This document shows, piece after piece, positions 18,187-27,205 of a DNA stretch of 36,842 nt (position 1 is the stretch's first letter; each line of letters opens with the position of its first letter). The DNA comes from Calditrichota bacterium (GTDB lineage Bacteria > Calditrichota > Calditrichia > JAJRVZ01): NCBI GenBank assembly GCA_024277055.1, contig JAJRVZ010000173.1:1-36842 (forward strand), in the 5' to 3' direction. A model generated the notes under the pieces. It did not search any database. It worked only from the letters and a program-made list of their open reading frames with translations, and was not told where the DNA came from. The position numbers and the translations under genes are program-made.

Positions 18187-20712
18187 TCACTTTATCAGTA
18201 ACATTTTTTTACTGGTGACGACATTCGCCCTGGAAGAAGCAGCCTGCTCTTCCACCAGCAATTTCACGATATAAATTCCGGACCCGACACTGCCGCCGCT
18301 TTGGTTTCTGCCATCCCATTGAACCGTCCATTCCCCTGCCTGTCGCTGTTCATCAACTAATGTACGTATTTCCTGTCCAAGCAAATTGAACACCCGAAGC
18401 GTCACGCCGGCCGAACGGGGCAGGAAGTACCGGATGGTGGTCGATGAATTGAAGGGGTTCGGATAATTCTGGAACAATTTAAATTCCTGTGGTACGGTCG
18501 GTCCCGATTCACCGACCGCGGTCAGACCGGGTACAAATTCATAAATATCAAATCGTGTGAGTGGTTTGAGGGTAGCAATGATATATTCATCGCCGGCCTG
18601 CGGCAGAACGGCATCGGGTTGGCCGGAGGCGAAAAGGGCCCAGATAAAAATGGGGTTGCCGGTGGAATCGGGCTCCAGCAGGTAAAGCATGTCGGCCTGA
18701 GAAAGCGTAAGATTGTTATCGGCGTCGAGAAAAATCACATCCGACAGACGGTCGGCGGACAGATTACGCACTTTGAATTTCATTGGCGTGGGCGGAGCGC
18801 CGAAGGCGCTGCTCGAAGTGTCGACCACCGAATCAAAAAAGGTGATACTGTAATCGGCGGGCCAGGGAGTACCGGTAATGATTTGCCCGTCAATATTCAG
18901 GGTAGGCAGGAAAACGGACAGTTCCAGTGTGGAAGTACCCGTATGCCAGCGGGTGCTGTCCGGGTTGACCTGAGGCGGATCGAAATCATTAATAACCAGA
19001 CGCAGCCCTTCAAAGGCCGGCCCTTCCGTAACTCCGTCGATTTGTGTTGCGTTTTCAACCAGCGTGTCGCCGCTGGTCAGATTCCGCACCCTGTAGCTTT
19101 TCGATCCGGAAGATGAATCGTCGAAGGTGATGCGGTAACGATTACCGTCGCGGACGCTGTCCGGGTCTACCACGAGAACGGTAATAGCCGCACCGGCAGT
19201 TCCGGCAATATGGTCGGTGGTTTCCTGCGGCAGTACGATTCGTTCATTATATACTTCGAATACCTGCGACGTATCGGCCGTTTCGACGGATTGATCGGAG
19301 CATCTCAGGCGCATACGGTAAAAAGGGGAATTGGGAAAACCGCGGGTGTTCCAGCTGAATACTCCTGTGTTCGGAAAGCCGGTAACCAGCGTTTGCCATG
19401 ACCGGCCACCGTTGGTAGTAAAATCCAATGCAATGCTTAATGAATCTCCATCGGCATCCGCCGCATCCCATTGCACTTCCCAGATGTCCGAAGCGAGTTC
19501 GCCTCCGCGTGGCGAGCGCAGGTCAATTTCAGGGGCTGCATTACCCGGATTGTTAACCGTGAACGTACCGGATGTTTGCGCCATGGCAAAACTGCTATCC
19601 CCTTCCGCCACGATTCGCAGCAGATAATGCGAGCCGTCGTCCACCTGCAGCGTATTCCAGTTGTACGGATTGCCTCCGGCCGGGCCGCTGAATTCCTGCC
19701 ACCAGCTGCGCCCGCCGTCACTACTCAGGTAAAGAGTGACGCTCAGGGGTTCCGGCGGCGATGCAATTGACCAGTTTATCGGGGTTTCCCCGGAAACGAT
19801 TGCTCCCGCCAGCGGTGAAATGATACTGATCTGCGGTTTATGCAGGGTAGATGTGAAGGTACCCAGTACACCAATATGATCGGAGGGATATATATTTTCC
19901 GTATTGGACTGATCGAAAACCAATCGCAGGTCATGAATCCGGCCCCGATGGTTATCGAGCAGAAAAACGTAATCAATTCTGTCGGAAGGATTATCCGACG
20001 GAATCGTGTATCCGTTTTGGCCGGGATTGGCTTCCCGCCACGTATCCAGATAGCGCATGCCGAGGCTGTCGGTATTAACCATCAGTTCAATCGGCGGGGA
20101 AACCGGACCGGTATTAAAATCTCCGCTCACAAAAGTAAGCACGGCGGTGGAATCACTCACGATGCCCGCCACATACTGTTTCAATGACCGAACCTGTGCC
20201 AGGCGGACTGCTTCCTGGTTGCCGAAGGAAAGATGGGTATCGAAAAAATTGACGATGCCGGCGGGGGTGAGCACCCGGCACCAGAGAGCTTTTCGACTGA
20301 ACAGCCCGGGCGGCAGTTCGATGAATCCGCTGTCCAGTATCGGGTACCGGCTGAGAACAGCGATGCCTTCGTCGAACTGGTTCCAGGAGAAATGGGTGCG
20401 TTGCCAGCGGTATTCGTAATGGGTTCCGGTCATGAAGTAAAGTGAATCGGACAAAATCCGGGCACGGTTGTCTGCACCGCCGGTTCCCGGAGTTTCGACC
20501 ACTTCCTGCAGAGCGATAATATCCGGTTGTAATTCAACCAGGTTATCGAGAATCATGCTGCGACGGACAGGCCAGTTGCTGTCCGGTGCGCCGTAGATGT
20601 TGAAACTCAGTACCCGCAGTGTATCGCTGAGATTGTGGCTTTGTGCCGGAACTACTGCGGTCAGCAGGCCGGGCAGTAAAAACAAACCGTAAATCAGTTT
20701 CCCTGGCGACAC
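18187..20712 (-). CDS. Secreted endonuclease/exonuclease/phosphatase-fold protein with Ig-like domains and T9SS sorting domain
   Basis: N-terminus LRVLSFNIYGAPDSNWPVRRSMILDNLVELQPDIIALQEVVE...; FVSGDFNTGP; YPSDHIGVLGTF are EEP-superfamily motifs. Two Ig-like segments with DGGRSW/NGGRSW. C-terminus FKLFQNYPNPFNSSTTIRYFLPRSAGVTLRVFNLLGQEIRTLVDEQRQAGEWTVQWDGRN...KMLLIK. Confidence 0.9.
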   Translation of the reverse strand: MSPGKLIYGLFLLPGLLTAVVPAQSHNLSDTLRVLSFNIYGAPDSNWPVRRSMILDNLVELQPDIIALQEVVETPGTGGADNRARILSDSLYFMTGTHYEYRWQRTHFSWNQFDEGIAVLSRYPILDSGFIELPPGLFSRKALWCRVLTPAGIVNFFDTHLSFGNQEAVRLAQVRSLKQYVAGIVSDSTAVLTFVSGDFNTGPVSPPIELMVNTDSLGMRYLDTWREANPGQNGYTIPSDNPSDRIDYVFLLDNHRGRIHDLRLVFDQSNTENIYPSDHIGVLGTFTSTLHKPQISIISPLAGAIVSGETPINWSIASPPEPLSVTLYLSSDGGRSWWQEFSGPAGGNPYNWNTLQVDDGSHYLLRIVAEGDSSFAMAQTSGTFTVNNPGNAAPEIDLRSPRGGELASDIWEVQWDAADADGDSLSIALDFTTNGGRSWQTLVTGFPNTGVFSWNTRGFPNSPFYRMRLRCSDQSVETADTSQVFEVYNERIVLPQETTDHIAGTAGAAITVLVVDPDSVRDGNRYRITFDDSSSGSKSYRVRNLTSGDTLVENATQIDGVTEGPAFEGLRLVINDFDPPQVNPDSTRWHTGTSTLELSVFLPTLNIDGQIITGTPWPADYSITFFDSVVDTSSSAFGAPPTPMKFKVRNLSADRLSDVIFLDADNNLTLSQADMLYLLEPDSTGNPIFIWALFASGQPDAVLPQAGDEYIIATLKPLTRFDIYEFVPGLTAVGESGPTVPQEFKLFQNYPNPFNSSTTIRYFLPRSAGVTLRVFNLLGQEIRTLVDEQRQAGEWTVQWDGRNQSGGSVGSGIYIVKLLVEEQAASSRANVVTSKKMLLIK

Positions 20713-21351
20713 TTGATTCTCCGAATTCGGGTTATTGGGTTATGTGTAAGGTAGTTTAATTTAAAGGTGAATACAACTGAAATTAATTAGATTTTTGTTA
20801 AAAGGTTTTAAAAAATCAGAGCACTGTAACGGTAAATCGTGTCAAATTCTTCAGTATGTTAAATCCGCCGAATTCATTTTTCTTTTGCCCTGTTTTTTTT
20901 GTGATGCCTTATCAATATTAATTATGCCGGGAACTTTCACTTATCAGGTGCTACATGGTATTAATACACGAACGCTCCGGAATAGAACAGTATTTCTCAA
21001 AACCTGTTTTCTGAAAATAATTGAGTGCGACTGTTGCTGAAGCGGTAATAAGCTATCGAATTGACGCGGGATAAAACAACGGGTAACAATATGACGGAGG
21101 CAAGAGTTTTTCTGCAGAATTTATGCCGGCCAAAATCTTTTATCCCGAAGGCCGATTTCCCGAACTTCCCGGATTATCTTATTTAAACTCCGATTACCGG
21201 ATTTAAAAATAATGTTGCTATTACTGTTTCAGGGCTGTATATTGTTGTCACCAAATAAATGTGCTCTGTTTTTCCCGCTTTTTGTGTTTTAATGTTAACT
21301 GCTTATTAGCTTCAAATTAACATCAAAAGAGATCGTGGAGAATAAAACAAA

Positions 21352-21371
21352 CGTGTTCAACACGGTTTTTT
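21352..21371 (+). promoter_or_regulatory. Terminator-like hairpin in the leader of the cold-shock gene
   Basis: CGTG-TTCAA-CACG stem followed by GTTTTTT, ~60 nt upstream of the csp ATG. Confidence 0.4.
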
Positions 21372-21430
21372 CAAATGAGCAGAAAACAAGATGTACGTAA
21401 GTTGTAATTTTTTTAAGAAGGACTAATGCC

Positions 21431-21631
21431 ATGGAAAAAGGAACAGTTAAGTGGTTCAACGGATCCAAAGGTTATGGTTTCATCGCCAGAGAACAGGGTG
21501 AAGACGTATTCGTTCATTATAACGCCATTCAGGGCGACGGATACAAATCGCTTGAAGAAGGCGATCAGGTCGAGTTCGAAATCGGACAGGGACCTAAGGG
21601 ACTGCAAGCAACGAATGTTACAAAACTATAA
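21431..21631 (+). CDS. Cold-shock protein (CspA family)
   Basis: 66 aa; [63 protein letters not shown] with RNP1/RNP2 motifs KGYGFI and VFVHY. Confidence 0.97.
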   Translation: MEKGTVKWFNGSKGYGFIAREQGEDVFVHYNAIQGDGYKSLEEGDQVEFEIGQGPKGLQATNVTKL

Positions 21632-21658
21632 ATTGTAATTTTAGTACTGCTTTACCAG

Positions 21659-21694
21659 AAACCCCGGTTGTTCGAACAACCGGGGTTTTTTTTT
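21659..21694 (+). terminator. Strong Rho-independent terminator after csp gene
   Basis: 30-nt perfect palindrome AAACCCCGGTTGTTCGAACAACCGGGGTTT continuing into a T tract. Confidence 0.95.
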
Positions 21695-21715
21695 GTAAAA
21701 ACAGGACAATAAGCT

Positions 21716-21734
21716 GTGACACGCAAAGTGTCAC
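21716..21734. promoter_or_regulatory. Perfect inverted repeat upstream of MFS gene, candidate operator
   Basis: GTGACAC-GCAAA-GTGTCAC, 7-bp arms, between the csp terminator and the MFS start. Confidence 0.4.
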
Positions 21735-21811
21735 TTGTCATTTGTATTTCAAACAATTAATATTTGCTCTGCTCGGAATTAATTCAAAAAGTCAGAGGAA
21801 TATTTTCACCG

Positions 21812-23005
21812 GTGAAGATTCTGTTTAACCGTTACCTCAGCGCCTATCGCGGATTGCCGTCCATGGCCTGGCTGCTGGCCCTGGTTGTGCTGGTAAACCG
21901 CAGCGGTACCATGGTGCTGTTTTTCATGGCGCTGTACGTCACTTCTCAACTGGATTTTTCCGCTGCGGCGGCCGGGCAGCTGATCAGCATTTACGGACTC
22001 GGTGCAATGGCCGGTTCATTTCTCGGCGGCTGGCTGACCGACCGCATCGGTGCCGTTCGGGTACAATTGTACAGCCTGCTGCTTACGGGAATCGGTTTCA
22101 TTGCTCTTTCTCTGCCGACAGATTTCATGACCATTGCTTTGCTGTTGTTCTTTATTGCCGTCGTAGCGGAAGCCTTTCGTCCTGCCAACGGCACAGCCAT
22201 GGCGATGGCCTGTCCGCCGGAATTACGCGCCCGTGGTTTCGGACTGAACCGGCTGGCGATAAATATCGGAATCACCATCGGGCCGGCGGTGGGGGGATTC
22301 CTGGCACGTTATGATTACCATTACCTGTTCTGGGTGGATGGCATAACCTGTCTGACGGCCGCTTTACTCATAATCATGCTGTGGAAATCATTCCGTCACC
22401 TGCACCAAACGGCCCCCAGTGAAAGCAGGCGGGAAGCGGCTTCGCCCTGGAAAGACCATGTATACCTGTTACTGCTCGGTTTAATTCTGGTCATGGGATT
22501 GGTATTTGTGCAGCTGTTTAATACCTGGCCGTTGCACATGCGATCTGTTTACCTGCTCACCGAAGACCGCATCGGATTACTTCTGGGACTGAATGCCATT
22601 CTCGTCACGCTGGTGGAAATGCCGCTGATTCATGCGCTGGAAAACAAACATACCATGAAAGTTATTGCCACCGGGTGCCTGTTCCTGTTCACCGGATTCG
22701 CTGTTCTGCCCCTGGGCAGCGGTTTCCTGTTCGCCGCTTTTTCCGTGATCATCTGGTCCGTCGGCGAGATGCTTGTTTTTCCTCAGTTTGCAGGATTCGT
22801 GGCCAACCGTGCAGGAGACGCCAATCGGGGCAGCTACATGGGGTTGTTTACGCTGACTTTTTCATTATCACTGGTCATCGGCCCGGCAAGCGGTACGTTT
22901 ATTTACGAAAGCTTCGGTGTGCATACGTTGTGGTACGGGATCGGTGTAACCGGTATTCTGGTGTGGATAAGTATGCGCATTCTGATCCGTCGGGCAGGTC
23001 TTTAA
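21812..23005 (+). CDS. MFS transporter (drug efflux/MdtH-like)
   Basis: Multi-TM protein; motif A-like GSFLGGWLTDRIGAVRVQLYSLLLTGIGF; NIGITIGPAVGGFLA. ORF track begins at 21764; GTG at 21812 follows CAGAGGA and is the more likely start. Confidence 0.85.
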   Translation: MKILFNRYLSAYRGLPSMAWLLALVVLVNRSGTMVLFFMALYVTSQLDFSAAAAGQLISIYGLGAMAGSFLGGWLTDRIGAVRVQLYSLLLTGIGFIALSLPTDFMTIALLLFFIAVVAEAFRPANGTAMAMACPPELRARGFGLNRLAINIGITIGPAVGGFLARYDYHYLFWVDGITCLTAALLIIMLWKSFRHLHQTAPSESRREAASPWKDHVYLLLLGLILVMGLVFVQLFNTWPLHMRSVYLLTEDRIGLLLGLNAILVTLVEMPLIHALENKHTMKVIATGCLFLFTGFAVLPLGSGFLFAAFSVIIWSVGEMLVFPQFAGFVANRAGDANRGSYMGLFTLTFSLSLVIGPASGTFIYESFGVHTLWYGIGVTGILVWISMRILIRRAGL

Positions 23006-23012
23006 GAAAAAG

Positions 23013-24266
23013 TTAAAGTAATTTCCATAATCGGCCGGCCTGCTTTTTCGCTTCCTCCAGGATTTGTTGTTCATTAACCGTCTGAATGCTTCGATCCCGG
23101 ATGATGAATTTGCCCCGGGCGATAACCGACTCAATATGTGCAGAAGATAGCCCGTAAAAAAAATGTCCTGCCCAGTTTTCAGCAGAAACCGGGGTTGGGG
23201 CATTATAATTCAAAATGATCAGATTGTTTTCACCATCACCGGCGAACCCGTTTTGCCTTAAAAAATCGTGACCTCCTCGCAGGCGCCGGTATGCGGTCAG
23301 CGGTGTTAGTTTTTCGTGCCGCTTATGAGTGAAATAATGCGTGCGGGCGCTTTGCAGCATATCGGAGTGCATGCCGTCGGTACCCAGCATGATCCGACCT
23401 TCATTCACCCCTCTGCCATCAAAAAGTCCAACTTCGTTATTCAGATTGCTTTCGGTGTTCACCGCGATCCATGCCGGAGAATTTTTGAGAATGCCGCGTT
23501 CGTTTTCATTTAAATGAATGGCGTGCGCCAGAATGGTTTTTGGGAAATCCAGCACCCCGGCTTTTTTCAGCCTTTCCACCACACGCATCCCGTATTCCTT
23601 TTCACACCGTTGCTGATCAACTACATCTTCGGCCACATGAATATGAATGCCGCTGTCGTATCGTCCGGCCAATTGTACGGCTTGCTGCAGCAGCTCGTCC
23701 CCTACTGTGAACGAAGCATGCAATCCCACCAGCCCCGGCCGCATTTGAAGATATTTTTCTGTCTCCCGCAGACCGGCATCCCGGCTGCTCGCACCATCAC
23801 GATCGGACAGTTCACAGCACAGTAGATGCCCGATGCCGACCTCATCAAACGCATCGGCAATAATTTCCAGCGAACCGCTTACCGCATTGGGCGATGCGTG
23901 ATGATCAATTACAAAGGTAACCCCGTTTCCGGCGCATTGCATGGCCGTAACCAGCGCCGAAGCACGGATCATTTCCGCATCCAGTTTTTTATCCAGGTTC
24001 CACCAGATATATTGCAGGATTTCATAAAAGCTCTGCGGAGTTTGTTTCGGGAAGGGCATCCCGCGCGCCAAAGCCGAATATACATGGTGATGGGCATTTA
24101 CAAAGCTGCGGGTTACGATTTTCCCACTGCAATCCAGCGCCTCCTGCGGACACTTATCAATGAATTTTATTCCGTCTTCAATTCCTTCTTCCACCCGTAG
24201 ATTACCGCTGGTGATCGTCCCATCCCGCCAGTCGATATAAGTTGCATTCTTTAGATAGACTGCCAT
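23013..24266 (-). CDS. ssnA: SsnA-like amidohydrolase (selenium/molybdenum-hydroxylase-associated aminohydrolase)
   Basis: Amidohydrolase metal-site motifs (NAHHHVYSALARGMPFP, HIHVAED, LAHAIHL, LGTDGMHSDM); VIDHHASPNAVSGSLEIIADAFDEVGIGHLLCCELSDRDG; downstream of an XDH-like gene. ATG at 24266 (MAVYLKNATYIDWRDG) is preferred over the ORF-track start at 24314. Confidence 0.75.
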   Translation of the reverse strand: MAVYLKNATYIDWRDGTITSGNLRVEEGIEDGIKFIDKCPQEALDCSGKIVTRSFVNAHHHVYSALARGMPFPKQTPQSFYEILQYIWWNLDKKLDAEMIRASALVTAMQCAGNGVTFVIDHHASPNAVSGSLEIIADAFDEVGIGHLLCCELSDRDGASSRDAGLRETEKYLQMRPGLVGLHASFTVGDELLQQAVQLAGRYDSGIHIHVAEDVVDQQRCEKEYGMRVVERLKKAGVLDFPKTILAHAIHLNENERGILKNSPAWIAVNTESNLNNEVGLFDGRGVNEGRIMLGTDGMHSDMLQSARTHYFTHKRHEKLTPLTAYRRLRGGHDFLRQNGFAGDGENNLIILNYNAPTPVSAENWAGHFFYGLSSAHIESVIARGKFIIRDRSIQTVNEQQILEEAKKQAGRLWKLL

Positions 24267-24268
24267 AT

Positions 24269-24481
24269 TCAAAAAGCCGTTTTGGGCCGGCGGGCACCGA
24301 ACAGCACTTCGCACGGCGCATTTTTGGCAACGTGCTTATGCAGATCATTACACCAGATGGCCATAAAAGTACGACAGGTTCCCGATCCGTCCAGAGCTTC
24401 CTCTTTGGCGAAATCGGCATGCTCGCAGCGCAAATCGCAGAATTTTATTTTAGAGGAAGTAACTCCGGCGTTTTTACTCAT
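24269..24481 (-). CDS. Small Cys-rich conserved-looking protein, coupled to the Mo-hydroxylase gene
   Basis: 70 aa, five Cys (FCDLRCEHADF...GTCRTFMAIWCND...NAPCEV). ATG overlaps the stop of the upstream gene (ATGA); its stop is 2 nt before the ATG of the amidohydrolase. Confidence 0.75.
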   Translation of the reverse strand: MSKNAGVTSSKIKFCDLRCEHADFAKEEALDGSGTCRTFMAIWCNDLHKHVAKNAPCEVLFGARRPKTAF

Positions 24482-27051
24482 TTTGACTTCCTTTTTCTTT
24501 CTTTATTTTTTATTGGTAATTCAAATATCCTTTTCCCCTCATATTTCCATAAAGCATTGGCAACGGCCGGTGCGGTAGGAACCAGACCGATTTCGCCGAC
24601 ACCCTTCGCGCCGTAGGGACCCAGCGGGTCTTTCACTTCCACACCGATTACCTTGATTTCAGGCATTTCTCCGGCACGTAAAATTCCGCAATCGCGCAGC
24701 CGGTAACTTTTCGGCACGCCGTTTTCGTATTCAAGTTTTTCGCTCAACGCGTAGCCCAACCCCATGTGTACCGAGCCCTCAATCTGCCCTTCAAACAAAG
24801 TCGGATTCATGATTCTTCCGGCATCGTGCGCTGCAACTACTTTTTTAATTTTACCGTCATCGTCCAGAATAACCAGTTGCGTGGCGTAGCTGTATGAATA
24901 ATGCGTAACGATTTCGTCCGCCTCCTCGCCCGGTTTGGTGGTCCAGTCACATACCCAGGCTCCGCTGTAGGTACGTCCGGTCAACTGCTCCAGACTGCTG
25001 TTTTGCAAATCGGATTTTAATTGTCTGCAGGCATTGATAATCGCATTACCCAGCAACGAGGTTGCCCGGGAGGCTGTTGTCATCCCCGCCGGGGCTTCGT
25101 CTCTGGTCGACACTTCCACCTGCACCATCGCCGGGTCGATTCCGGTTTCCTCACACAACGTTTGTACCGCCATGGTGTGAATACCCTGACCCATTTCGCA
25201 CCAGCCGTGATGAATGGTTACGCGCTTTGCACCGTCTATCGAAATTTTTACCGTACTCTCATCATTCATCCCGTTTCCGATGCCGGTATTTTTGATGCCG
25301 CAGGCCAACCCGGCGTATCCGGCCGATTTAAACTCGTCCTTCACAGCCAGCAGCGTTTCGCGCACACCGACTCCCCCTTTCAAAACCTGGCCGGTGGCGG
25401 TCATATCCCCTTCGCTCAGCGCATTGTCGAAACGGAACTGCCAGCGGTCAAAGCCGCCCTTCTCACACAATTCATCGAGGGCGCATTCCATGGCAAAATT
25501 GGCCTGGTTGGCGCCGAAGCCCCGCATGGCACCGTTGGGAATATTATTCGTGTATACCGTCGTACTGATCACATCCACGTTGGGTACCCTGTAGGCGCCG
25601 GTAGAATGACCCGCCGCCCGTTCAAGCACTTTCATGCCCACACTGGCATAGGCGCCGGTATCGCCGATGATGCAAGCCTTTAGTGCCGTCAGCTTGCCCC
25701 GCTCATCACAGCCGAGGGTGAAATTCAATTCAATCGGGTGACGCTTGGGATGCATACGGATAGACTCTTCACGGTTCAGCACTACTTTTACCGGCCGCTG
25801 CAGAAGAAAGGCGGCCAATGCCGTATGTCCCTGCACCGACATATCTTCTTTGCCGCCGAATCCGCCGCCGTTCGGAACCAGTTGAACATTTACCAGTTTC
25901 TCCGGCAGTCCCAGCAGAGAAGCAATCTGGCGGCGGTCTTCGTAAACGCCCTGGCTCTGTGAAAACACCGTTACGCCGTCACCGTCGGGCTGGGACAGGC
26001 AGGCTTCCGGTTCCATATAACCGTGTTCGACGGTTTGCGTTTTGTAGGTGTGCTGAACTACATAGGCGGAATTTTCCAGTGCGTTGTCCGCATTTCCCCG
26101 GTTAACGACACACTGCTCCAGCACATTGCTGCGGCCGGGATGAACCTGAGGACTGTCCGGTTTCACAGCCTCATGCATATCGGTCACCGGCTGCAGTACT
26201 TCGTATTCCACCTCTATCATTTTTGCCGCTTTGCGCGCCGTTTCCTCATCGTCCGCCACAACCAGTGCCAGCACATCGCCGATATAGTGTGTCGTCTCAC
26301 CTGCGGCGATAAACAACGGCCAGTCATTGACGATCAGGCCGACCCTGCGTTCGCCCGGCACATCCTCCGCTGTTAAAATCCGCTGAACACCCGGGACTCC
26401 GGCAGCTGTTTCCGTGTTTATGCGTAATACTCTGGCTTTGGGATAATCACTGTACCGCAGCGCGCCGTGCAGCATACCGGGAATTTTATAATCGCATACG
26501 TAGGGTCGCTGCCCCAGCACCAGCGCCTCGGCTTCGTATTTCGGCATACGGGTTCCCACTTTTCCGCTGTCGCGATCAATTTTAGTAAATCTCCGTTCGC
26601 GGATCAGTTCGGCGGCGTATTCTATTGAGTCGATAATTTTTACATACCCGGTACAGCGGCACAAATGATTGGTCAGCGCTTTGGCGATCTCTTCACGCGA
26701 AGGGTGCGGGTTTTTGGCCACCAGCGTCCTGGCGCGCATGACGATACCCGGAATACAGAAACCGCACTGCACGCCGCCCTTCTCGGCAAAAGCCGTGACA
26801 AAAGCGTTCTTCTCCAGTTCTTCCATTCCCTCCGTGGTAATTACGGTACCGCCGTCCACTTTGCGCATCGGCGTTACGCAGGACAGCACCGTTCTTTTGT
26901 TCAGTTCAACCGCGCAACAGCCGCAGGCCGCCTGCGGTGCACAGCCATCCTTCGGCGAAATAATTCCGGCCTCCTCACGCAGGTAATTCAGCAGCGATTG
27001 TTCCGGGTCACCTGTATAATTGGTCTCAACACCGTTGAGCAGAAAACGCAT
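24478..27051 (-). CDS. Fused [2Fe-2S] + molybdopterin-binding xanthine-dehydrogenase-like molybdenum hydroxylase (resembles selenium-dependent XDH family)
   Basis: 857 aa. N-terminal DGCAPQAACGCCAVELN and CGFCIPGIVMRAR...LCRCTGYVKI Fe-S motifs; Mo domain with GGFGGKEDMSVQGHTALAAF, GAMRGFGANQANFAMECALDELCE, and active-site YGAKGVGEIGLVPTAPAVANALW. No FAD domain. Confidence 0.9.
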   Translation of the reverse strand: MRFLLNGVETNYTGDPEQSLLNYLREEAGIISPKDGCAPQAACGCCAVELNKRTVLSCVTPMRKVDGGTVITTEGMEELEKNAFVTAFAEKGGVQCGFCIPGIVMRARTLVAKNPHPSREEIAKALTNHLCRCTGYVKIIDSIEYAAELIRERRFTKIDRDSGKVGTRMPKYEAEALVLGQRPYVCDYKIPGMLHGALRYSDYPKARVLRINTETAAGVPGVQRILTAEDVPGERRVGLIVNDWPLFIAAGETTHYIGDVLALVVADDEETARKAAKMIEVEYEVLQPVTDMHEAVKPDSPQVHPGRSNVLEQCVVNRGNADNALENSAYVVQHTYKTQTVEHGYMEPEACLSQPDGDGVTVFSQSQGVYEDRRQIASLLGLPEKLVNVQLVPNGGGFGGKEDMSVQGHTALAAFLLQRPVKVVLNREESIRMHPKRHPIELNFTLGCDERGKLTALKACIIGDTGAYASVGMKVLERAAGHSTGAYRVPNVDVISTTVYTNNIPNGAMRGFGANQANFAMECALDELCEKGGFDRWQFRFDNALSEGDMTATGQVLKGGVGVRETLLAVKDEFKSAGYAGLACGIKNTGIGNGMNDESTVKISIDGAKRVTIHHGWCEMGQGIHTMAVQTLCEETGIDPAMVQVEVSTRDEAPAGMTTASRATSLLGNAIINACRQLKSDLQNSSLEQLTGRTYSGAWVCDWTTKPGEEADEIVTHYSYSYATQLVILDDDGKIKKVVAAHDAGRIMNPTLFEGQIEGSVHMGLGYALSEKLEYENGVPKSYRLRDCGILRAGEMPEIKVIGVEVKDPLGPYGAKGVGEIGLVPTAPAVANALWKYEGKRIFELPIKNKERKRKSK

Positions 27052-27080
27052 ATAGACTCCTGATAATTGACAGAGGTATC

Positions 27081-27109
27081 ATTTTATTAAAGAGAGCGCT
27101 TCGAGTCAA
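27081..27109 (-). promoter_or_regulatory. Candidate sigma70-type promoter for the Mo-hydroxylase operon
   Basis: Minus strand TTGACT-N17-TAAAAT, about 30 nt upstream of the start codon. Confidence 0.4.
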
Positions 27110-27205
27110 AAATAAAATCTGTTTTTGAATAATAAATTCTGAATTTTAAAGATATCCGAATCGGTGAAGGCTCGAATAACTTTAGAATTGTGATATTGTA
27201 TTTTT

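Noticed and set aside
20795-21040. 81-aa ORF in the intergenic region upstream of csp
   Set aside because: No recognisable domain or convincing ribosome-binding site; region looks non-coding.
24202-24420. 72-aa minus-strand ORF overlapping the small Cys-rich gene and the SsnA-like start
   Set aside because: Different frame from the two better-supported coupled genes; no features.
25021-25683. 220-aa plus-strand ORF antisense to the Mo-hydroxylase
   Set aside because: Antisense to a conserved enzyme domain; no recognisable protein features.
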